Origin: Gemmatimonadota bacterium
GTDB taxonomy: Bacteria > GCA-2686955
Length of the DNA: 10,768 nt
Assembly: GCA_002686955.1 (NCBI GenBank)
Contig: NYZA01000178.1
Span: forward strand, 1 to 10,768
Direction: 5' to 3'
Of the stretch, positions 5,930 to 10,768 are shown one piece after another (the stretch's first letter is position 1; each line of letters starts with the position of its first letter). The notes beneath the pieces were generated by a model. That model had not been told where the DNA came from. It saw only the letters and a list, made by a program, of their open reading frames with translations, and searched no databases. A program made the position numbers and the translations under genes.

Positions 5930-8607
5930 CCGTGCGCCTCCAACCAATTTCCCCCCACTCCGGTGTCGACCTCGAGCGGTACATCGATCTCGAACGCTCC
6001 GACCATCTCGTCACGCACGATGCGAACCAAAGGCTCCATCTCCTCTTCCGCGGCATCGAAGACCAACTCGTCATGCACCTGCAAGGTCATCACACTTTGA
6101 AGCGATTCGTCGCGCAATCGCCGGTCGATCCGGATCATCGACACTTTGATCAGGTCGGCGGCCGACCCTTGGATCGCGGTGTTCACCGCGGCCCGTTCGG
6201 CGAATTCACGAATCTGTCGGTTCCTGTCGTTCAACTCCGGGAGATAGCGACGGCGTTTGAGCATGGTCGTGACGTATCCCTCTTTTCGGGTTCGAGAAAC
6301 GGTCTCGTCCACGAACTCGCGAATCCTGGGGAAGCTGCGGAAATACGCATCTATGAACTCCGCCGCATCCTCGATCGAGATATCCAATCGACTGGAAAGG
6401 CCGAAGGCTCCCATCCCGTAGATGATGCCAAAGTTCACGGTCTTGGCGCGACGCCGGAGCGCTCCGTCCACCGCATCGGGCTCGACACCGAAGATCCTCG
6501 CCGCGGTGGCGCGATGCACGTCCTCACCGCCGGCGAACGCCTGCTTCAGGTGTTCGTCCCCCGAGAGGTGGGCGAGGATCCGAAGCTCTATCTGAGAGTA
6601 GTCTGCGGTCAGCAGAACCCGCCCCGGTCCTCGGGCCACGAAGGCCTCGCGGATCTTCCGGCCCTCGTCGGTTCGAATCGGGATGTTTTGCAGATTCGGA
6701 TCGGAGGAGGAAAGACGCCCGGTGGCGGCAACGGTCTGGTGAAAGCTGGTGTGAATCCTGCCCGTGCGCGGATTGACCAGCCGCGGGAGCGCATCGACAT
6801 AGGTCGATCGGAGCTTCACGAGCTCGCGGTTTTCGAGAATCAGCCGGGGGACCTCGTGCTCGTTGGCCAAAACCGCGAGAACGCTCGCGTCGGTCGAATA
6901 GCCGGTCTTGGTCTTCTTCGTCGGCTTCAGGCCGATCTTGTCGAAGAGGATGTGCTGAAGCTGCTTGGGCGAGTTCACATTGAAGCTCTCGCCGGCGGCT
7001 TCGTGAATCTGTTTCTCTAGAGCGATCGAACGCTCACCGAGCTCCCGCGAGAGAGCTTTCAACCTCTCGACCGCGATCGCCACGCCCTCGGCCTCCATCC
7101 GGGCGAGCACGGGGATCAGGGGGATCTCGACCTCCCGAAAAAGGGGCGCGAGCTCCTTCTCGTCGAGCTGAGGCAAGAAGATGTCACGGAGTCTGTGAGT
7201 GACGACCGCGTCTTCGGCGGCATATTCAGCTGCTTTGCCCACAGCCACTTCGTCCATCGTCATCTGGCCGCCGCGGCGCTCCCCGATCAGCGACGAGATC
7301 GGAATCATGCGGTGGCCGAGATGGCGCATGGCGAGAAAGTCCAGTCCGTGTTGGCGGGAGCTTGCGTCGAGCAGATACGAGGCGATCATCGTGTCGCAGT
7401 CGATCCCTCGGATCGGCAGATCGGCGCGCTCCAGCAGATGCAAGTCGTACTTGATGTTCTGACCACATTTGCCGATCGCCGGATCGGCGAGGACCGGCCC
7501 CAGAACTTCTCGAATCGTCGCCGGATCGGCGCTCGGCCCCTCGCGATGCCCCACGGGAATGTAGATGCCTCTCGCGCCGTCGACGGAGAGGGAGATGCCA
7601 ACCAGCTCGGCGCGAGTCGGATCGATGTCGGTCGTTTCGGTGTCGAGGGTCACCGATCCCGCTGCTCGAATCTCGTTGGCCACAGCCTCGAGAGCCGGTC
7701 GATCCGTAGCGATTTCGAAAAGGAGCTCCATCCCCTCCACCTCGAGGCCGATCCGTTCCATCAAGCTGTGTGACTCGAGCCCGACCACGAGCTCCCGGAG
7801 TCGATCCTCGTCCCGTCCGCCGATCCGCACCGCTTCGAGATCTAGATCGACCGGCGCGTCTCGATCGATGACGACCAGCTCCAAGGAGAGTCGCGCGAGA
7901 TCCGCATGTGTCGCCAACTTCTCCCCAAGCCTGCCCTTGATCTCGGGCGCGTGCTTCAAAACCGACGCCACATCGCCGTACGTCCGAACGAGCTTGATCG
8001 CCGTCTTCATTCCGACGCCGGGAACGCCCGGTACGTTGTCGGCTGAATCGCCCGCCAGCGCGAGCACGTCCACGACATGCTCCGGAGGAACTCCGAAGCG
8101 CTCCTCTACTTTGACGCTGTCGAACACGACCCCCGGCTCACCCGATCTGGGTGGAGTGAGCACGGAGGTGCGTGGCGTGACGAGCTGGTAGAAGTCTTTG
8201 TCGCTCGTAACGAGAAAAACGTCGAGTCCGGCACTCTCTCCTTGACGGGCAAGGCTGCCCATGAGGTCGTCCGCTTCGTACCCCTCCTTTTCGAGAATCG
8301 GCACCCCCATGGCGAGCACCATCTCGCGCATCTGCTCCAGCTGCGCTCGCATCTCGTCGGGCATCTTCGCGCGCGTGCCTTTGTACTCGGGGAAGATCTC
8401 GTGCCGAAAGGTCTTGCCTTTGTCGAGAACGAAGGCCAGGTGATCCGGCCGGTGCTTCTCGAGGAGATCGAGCACACCGTGGGTCACGCCGTAAACGGCG
8501 CTGATGTTCTGACCCTTGGCGTTCGTAAGCGGCTGCCTGATGAACGCGTAGTAGGCACGATAGGCGAGGGCGTATCCATCGATCAGGTAGAGCGTCGGGC
8601 GGGGCAT
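5926..8607 (-). CDS. polA: DNA polymerase I with 5' nuclease, 3'-5' exonuclease and polymerase domains
   Basis: This 893-residue polymerase serves Okazaki fragment processing and repair synthesis. The 5' nuclease domain (1 to ~290) has LIDGYALAYRAYYAF, YEADDLMG (110-117), TSDKDF (134-139) and GDSADNVPGVPGVG (186-199). The proofreading domain appears active: DTE (322-324), NIKYD with D388, and YAAED with Y462 and D466 match the DEDDy set. The polymerase domain has motif A LTADYSQIELR (D669), the O-helix with K722, F726 and Y730 (RRRAKTVNFGIIYG), and motif C QVHDE (D846, E847). Phe at the O-helix discriminator position is as in E. coli. The ATG at 8607 is chosen because homology begins there (MPRPTLYLIDG) and GGAG lies 5 nt upstream. 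The open frame reaches back to 8700 through the preceding terminator, which is not credible. It is the first gene of the housekeeping run. Confidence 0.97.
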   Translation of the reverse strand: MPRPTLYLIDGYALAYRAYYAFIRQPLTNAKGQNISAVYGVTHGVLDLLEKHRPDHLAFVLDKGKTFRHEIFPEYKGTRAKMPDEMRAQLEQMREMVLAMGVPILEKEGYEADDLMGSLARQGESAGLDVFLVTSDKDFYQLVTPRTSVLTPPRSGEPGVVFDSVKVEERFGVPPEHVVDVLALAGDSADNVPGVPGVGMKTAIKLVRTYGDVASVLKHAPEIKGRLGEKLATHADLARLSLELVVIDRDAPVDLDLEAVRIGGRDEDRLRELVVGLESHSLMERIGLEVEGMELLFEIATDRPALEAVANEIRAAGSVTLDTETTDIDPTRAELVGISLSVDGARGIYIPVGHREGPSADPATIREVLGPVLADPAIGKCGQNIKYDLHLLERADLPIRGIDCDTMIASYLLDASSRQHGLDFLAMRHLGHRMIPISSLIGERRGGQMTMDEVAVGKAAEYAAEDAVVTHRLRDIFLPQLDEKELAPLFREVEIPLIPVLARMEAEGVAIAVERLKALSRELGERSIALEKQIHEAAGESFNVNSPKQLQHILFDKIGLKPTKKTKTGYSTDASVLAVLANEHEVPRLILENRELVKLRSTYVDALPRLVNPRTGRIHTSFHQTVAATGRLSSSDPNLQNIPIRTDEGRKIREAFVARGPGRVLLTADYSQIELRILAHLSGDEHLKQAFAGGEDVHRATAARIFGVEPDAVDGALRRRAKTVNFGIIYGMGAFGLSSRLDISIEDAAEFIDAYFRSFPRIREFVDETVSRTRKEGYVTTMLKRRRYLPELNDRNRQIREFAERAAVNTAIQGSAADLIKVSMIRIDRRLRDESLQSVMTLQVHDELVFDAAEEEMEPLVRIVRDEMVGAFEIDVPLEVDTGVGGNWLEAHG
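5937..5941 (-). promoter_or_regulatory. coaE ribosome binding site GGAGG inside the polA end
   Basis: GGAGG lies seven bases before the coaE ATG at 5929, within the last codons of polA. It fixes the coaE start and shows that coaE can recruit ribosomes itself despite the ATGA overlap. Confidence 0.75.
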
Positions 8608-8636
8608 TCGCACTCCGAGAGCGGGTTGGGACTCGA

Positions 8637-8665
8637 ATCGTAGCGCGGTGCTCGCATTGGTACAA
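8637..8665 (-). promoter_or_regulatory. Weak candidate sigma-70 promoter for the polA run
   Basis: On the minus strand TTGTAC (8665..8660) and TACGAT (8642..8637) are separated by 17 bp. They match the sigma-70 consensus at 3 of 6 and 4 of 6 positions. A transcript would start near 8630, about 20 nt before the polA ATG. The upstream box overlaps the T-tract of the preceding terminator. The position is right but the match is modest, and the real promoter could differ. Confidence 0.3.
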
Positions 8666-8709
8666 AAAAACCCCCCCGGCCGGGAGCCCGTTGCTCCCAA
8701 CCGGGGGGG
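8664..8709 (-). terminator. Strong intrinsic terminator after the secreted repeat protein
   Basis: On the minus strand a hairpin begins with nine bases CCCCCCCGG (8709..8701) pairing perfectly with CCGGGGGGG (8679..8671). A 2x2 internal mismatch follows, then GGGAGC paired with GCTCCC, closing a 5-base loop (8692..8688). Seven T residues follow directly (8670..8664). It lies 18 bp after the stop at 8728 and separates the repeat-protein gene from polA. Confidence 0.92.
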
Positions 8710-8727
8710 ACCCGGGTGCGTCGCTTC

Positions 8728-9699
8728 TCAACCGTCGCTGGCGTTGGATGAGGTGCGCCGCCCACGGCGGCGGGTGTTCGCGCGGTTCTTGCGCTTCTTC
8801 ACGTGATCGTCGCGGTTCCGCCAGGCCTTTCGGGCCTCTTCGGGATTCTGCTTCGCCTTGTCGTAGCCCTTCTTCGATTTCTCCGGGTTGTCCCAGGCCT
8901 TCTTGGTGGCGCCGGGGTGCTTCGCGGCATCTTTGGTGACGGCCTTGCCGGCGCGAGGGTTCTTGGACGCCGCGTCGATCGCCTTCTTCGAGCGCGCCTC
9001 GTTCCGCCAGGCCGCCTCTACCTGGTTCGGGTGGGTGTCGGCATAGTTGTTGACCCTCTTGGAATACTCGGGGAAGCGCTCCCCGTGCTCCAGGATGTAG
9101 CGGGTCTTGGCCTCGGAGTTCCAAACGTCGTCGCGCCATTCCGGATGGTGCTTCAGCAGCTCCGCCTCTTCGCGGGCCAACGCCGGATTCCGCTTCGCAT
9201 GGTCCACGAAGTACCCGGTCTTGCGCTTGTCGCCCAAGAGAGCGCGGAACTGCTCGGGATGCCGCTCCAGATCGCGTACGACCGCGCGGGTTTGTTCCGG
9301 ATTCCGCTCGTAGTAGTGGCCGACCTTTTTGGTCATACCCGGGTTCTGGTACATCAACTTCACCGCGTCCGGGCGATCGTTGAAGTAGCGGATCGCTTCC
9401 TGGGTTCGTGCCGGGTACTTGGAGAGAGCCGCGTTCCCCTCGCGGAAATAGCCGGGGTTGTTGTTCAGCTTCTCGATGACGTCGGGGCGAGCGGCGAGCT
9501 CCAATGCGTGCTCCCGCGTCTCCGCCGGCCACTTGTTCAGAGCTTGAATGTAGCGCTCGCGTGCGATCGCCGAGTCGGAGAGCTTCATGTCGTCCGGGTT
9601 GGCGGAGTCGGCCGCCCAGGCGCCGGTGGACAGGGCCAGCAGGCTGCCGCATATGAGCAAGATCCGGCTCGTCTCATGCATGAATCTGATCGGTCTCAT
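8728..9699 (-). CDS. Secreted 38-residue tandem-repeat protein with a basic C-terminal tail, function unknown
   Basis: I do not recognise this 323-residue protein. The N-terminus is a Sec signal peptide (basic n-region, hydrophobic RILLICGSLLALSTGAWA, likely cleavage after A29 before ADSAN). C17 follows Ile and is not in a proper lipobox, so a lipoprotein is unlikely. From P58 to N285 there are exactly six 38-residue repeats without an insertion or deletion. Prolines mark each repeat at +0 (58, 96, 134, 172, 210, 248), +14 (72, 110, 148, 186, 224, 262) and, in repeats 1, 2 and 6, +24 (82, 120, 272). Between prolines the segments look helical and rich in Arg, Lys and Glu, so an alpha-solenoid is likely. 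Another partial unit begins at P286, followed by a strongly basic tail (KKRKNR, RRRGRR; 301-315). The ATG at 9699 is supported by GGAGA upstream and by the signal peptide; an ATG at 9774 would bury the signal peptide internally. A strong terminator follows. Location in periplasm or outside the cell is inferred. Confidence 0.85.
   Translation of the reverse strand: MRPIRFMHETSRILLICGSLLALSTGAWAADSANPDDMKLSDSAIARERYIQALNKWPAETREHALELAARPDVIEKLNNNPGYFREGNAALSKYPARTQEAIRYFNDRPDAVKLMYQNPGMTKKVGHYYERNPEQTRAVVRDLERHPEQFRALLGDKRKTGYFVDHAKRNPALAREEAELLKHHPEWRDDVWNSEAKTRYILEHGERFPEYSKRVNNYADTHPNQVEAAWRNEARSKKAIDAASKNPRAGKAVTKDAAKHPGATKKAWDNPEKSKKGYDKAKQNPEEARKAWRNRDDHVKKRKNRANTRRRGRRTSSNASDG
8845..9528 (-). 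repeat. Coding tandem array: six units of 114 bp (38 residues)
   Basis: The array covers residues 58-285 of the secreted protein. Each 38-residue unit divides at prolines into 14 + 10 + 14 residues. The sub-units resemble one another, for example PEQTRAVV (134-141) and PEQFRALL (148-155), so the unit probably arose from an older repeat of about 13 residues. Units 3-5 have replaced the third proline (positions 158, 196 and 234). The dipeptide HP opens sub-unit 2 in units 3-6, and RP in units 1-2. AW(R/D)N recurs at 230-233, 268-271 and 292-295. Units are diverged in sequence but identical in length. Confidence 0.9.
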
Positions 9700-9794
9700 G
9701 ATTTCTTCTCCAAAAGAAGGGCTTTCCAATGCGTGATGAGCGGGATTCACTGGCGGCGCAGTGCGTTCATCCATCCAGTTGCGGATTCGCAGGT

Positions 9795-9823
9795 CTCATG
9801 CCACCGGCGGTGATCTCAGTCAA
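9795..9823 (-). promoter_or_regulatory. Candidate promoter of the secreted repeat protein, with a palindrome in the spacer
   Basis: On the minus strand TTGACT (9823..9818) is a 5-of-6 match to the -35 consensus. CATGAG (9800..9795), 17 bp on, is only a 3-of-6 match to -10. The spacer contains an 11-bp palindrome with CACCG/CGGTG arms (9812..9802), placed where a regulator would block or assist RNA polymerase. The leader to the ATG at 9699 would be about 90 nt. The rest of the 230-bp gap (9700-9929) shows no gene and no convincing terminator. Confidence 0.35.
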
Positions 9824-9929
9824 GTCCTTATGCTGTAAGAACTCCAGGCGCGAGGCCTACGAGGTTCCGGCCGTCGTGGACTCCGCGCTGAGACAGCCTA
9901 TGTCCTCTCTCCGACACGGATGCGGAAGC

Positions 9930-10652
9930 TCAAGCCTCCACCGGCCGCCGGAAACGATAGCCGATCCCGTGAACGGTCTCGATCACCTCGGATTCCCCGA
10001 GTGCGGCCCGGAGCTTCTTTCGCACGCGGGTGACGTGGGTATCGACAGTCCGGTCGATCCCAACGAAGTCCATACCCCAAACGGCATTGAGCAGCTCTTG
10101 GCGGCTGAACACGCGACCTGGCCGCTGCGCCAGATGCACGAGCAGGTCGAACTCCTTGCCGGTCATCGAGAGCTCACCGCCGCCGTGGACGACGATCCGC
10201 TGATCGAGATCGATGTCGGTCCCTTCGCCCAGGGGGATGATTCGGTATGCCGCTTTGGTGACTCGCGCGCGGCGAAGCAGAGCCCGCACTCTTGCCCGAA
10301 ACTCTCTGGCTCCAAAGGGCTTGGTGAGGTAGTCGTCCGCGCCCACTTCGAGCCCGAGAACCACGTCGACCTCCTCGGCCAACGCCGTCAACATCAGGAT
10401 CAGATCTCGCTGCCCCCGTTCCTCTCGCAGGCGCCGGCAGACATCGAGTCCGCTCAGGCCGGGGAGCATGAGATCGAGCACGATGAGCTCGGGCTCCTGC
10501 TCTTGAACCACATCGAGAGCCTCCGCGCCGGTCTCGCACTCGATCACTTGGCATCCCGATGCCTCTAGATTCATGCGAATGATCGAACGAACCTGCGGCT
10601 CATCTTCGACGACGAGCACGAGCGGCCGCCCTGCTTCATGGCTTTCTTTCAA
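9930..10652 (-). CDS. OmpR/PhoB-family response regulator
   Basis: This 240-residue two-component regulator has an N-terminal receiver domain (about 10-125). Its acidic pair is E16/D17, the phospho-acceptor D60 (LIVLDLMLPGLSG), the switch T89 and the conserved K111 (YLTKPF). A winged-helix DNA-binding domain (about 137-236) follows, with recognition helix DRTVDTHVTRVRKKL (200-214) and the wing ETVHGIGYRFRRP. It would bind DNA when phosphorylated by a histidine kinase. The start is TTG at 10652: GAGGG lies 5 nt upstream, and no in-frame ATG precedes the receiver domain. No kinase follows; the next gene on the strand is the secreted repeat protein 230 bp on. The kinase may lie upstream beyond the window or elsewhere. 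Targets cannot be told from sequence, and the specific PhoB/CreB/other assignment is left open. Confidence 0.93.
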   Translation of the reverse strand: MKESHEAGRPLVLVVEDEPQVRSIIRMNLEASGCQVIECETGAEALDVVQEQEPELIVLDLMLPGLSGLDVCRRLREERGQRDLILMLTALAEEVDVVLGLEVGADDYLTKPFGAREFRARVRALLRRARVTKAAYRIIPLGEGTDIDLDQRIVVHGGGELSMTGKEFDLLVHLAQRPGRVFSRQELLNAVWGMDFVGIDRTVDTHVTRVRKKLRAALGESEVIETVHGIGYRFRRPVEA

Positions 10653-10657
10653 AGTAA

Positions 10658-10662
10658 CCCTC
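10658..10662 (-). promoter_or_regulatory. Ribosome binding site GAGGG for the TTG start of the response regulator
   Basis: GAGGG on the minus strand ends 5 nt before TTG at 10652. With no in-frame ATG ahead of the receiver domain, this site decides the unusual start codon. Confidence 0.6.
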
Positions 10663-10732
10663 GACTAGTGGGGTGTGGCAGAAATCTCTTTCATATCTAC
10701 GTGGTTAGTCGGAGTGAGTTTCCAGCGTCCCG

Positions 10733-10748
10733 TGGCAAGAGCGTGCCA
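10733..10748. promoter_or_regulatory. Inverted repeat TGGCA-N6-TGCCA upstream of the response regulator (candidate operator)
   Basis: TGGCA and TGCCA are perfect inverted arms around six bases, about 80 bp upstream of the response-regulator start. The symmetry suits a dimeric regulator. No clear sigma-70 promoter is visible between it and the gene; the remaining upstream sequence (10663-10768) shows no supported coding region. Confidence 0.3.
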
Positions 10749-10768
10749 AGTTCTCGAGGACTCGATCG

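Noticed and set aside
8138-9652. Second minus-strand frame of 504 codons spanning the repeat gene, terminator and polA start
   Set aside because: It runs straight through the strong terminator and in another frame over two well-supported genes; it is a high-GC shadow.
9600-9699. Repeat protein as a lipoprotein (Cys17)
   Set aside because: The residue before the cysteine is Ile, not Gly/Ala/Ser, and hydrophobic sequence continues beyond it to a signal peptidase I site at AWA-AD.
9768-9799. Tiny minus-strand ORF (MRPANPQLDG) ahead of the repeat protein as a regulatory leader peptide
   Set aside because: It has no proper ribosome binding site, its ATG lies within the putative -10 box, and ten codons can arise by chance.
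8803-9813. Plus-strand open frame of 336 codons opposite the repeat protein
   Set aside because: It mirrors the repeat gene, and its hydrophobic-looking repeats are complements of the Arg/Lys/Glu-rich codons. The minus strand has a ribosome binding site, signal peptide and terminator.
9841-9929. Intrinsic terminator after the response regulator
   Set aside because: Only a 4-bp AGGC/GCCT stem is found, with no T-tract, so it is too weak to call.
9729-10568. Plus-strand open frame of 279 codons across the response regulator
   Set aside because: It runs antisense to an intact two-domain regulator and shows no recognisable domain.
10663-10730. Sigma-70 promoter for the response regulator around TATGAA
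   Set aside because: TATGAA matches -10 at 4 of 6, but the best -35 at 17 bp (CTCACT) matches at only 3 of 6.
10734-10750. Sigma-54 promoter-like TTGGCACG...TTGC upstream of the response regulator
   Set aside because: The GG and GC elements are separated by 9 bases instead of the required 10; sigma-54 spacing is strict, and the likeness comes from an inverted repeat.

Overview
The window reads as a chromosomal stretch from a GC-rich Gram-negative bacterium. All supported genes lie on the minus strand, so transcription runs from high to low coordinates. An outer membrane is implied by a Lol lipoprotein-export ABC system and by a secreted protein with a Sec signal peptide. A McsA-like gene next to lol genes fits a deltaproteobacterial-type lineage (Myxococcota, Desulfobacterota or a relative). 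That placement is inference only, because no rRNA or phylogenetic marker comparison could be run.

Right part (10768 to about 8664). An OmpR/PhoB-type response regulator (TTG start at 10652) has no histidine kinase immediately downstream. After a 230-bp gap with a possible promoter comes a secreted 323-residue protein that I do not recognise. It consists of six uninterrupted 38-residue tandem repeats followed by a very basic tail, and it ends in a strong intrinsic terminator (8664-8709). This protein is the most novel item in the window.

Left part (8607 to 1). A tightly packed housekeeping run follows: polA (DNA polymerase I, with all three activities apparently intact), coaE (last step of CoA synthesis), prfB (release factor 2), lysS (lysyl-tRNA synthetase), a LolC/LolE-family permease, the LolD ATPase, a McsA-like zinc/UVR protein, and the first five codons of another gene. 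Spacings run from an 8-bp overlap to 49 bp, so this is probably one operon or a few overlapping transcription units. A weak candidate promoter sits just after the terminator.

prfB is not one open frame. It starts at 5259 with a 23-codon leader that ends at an in-frame TGA inside the classic programmed +1 frameshift site (AGGAG-TAT-CTT-TGA-C). The mature product is a 366-residue RF2. Six of the nine complete genes end in TGA, the RF2-only stop, and none ends in TAA, whereas prfB, lysS and the lol permease end in TAG.

No tRNA, rRNA, CRISPR array, insertion sequence or attachment site was seen. No gene-free stretch exceeds 300 bases; the longest, about 230 bp, lies at 9700-9929.
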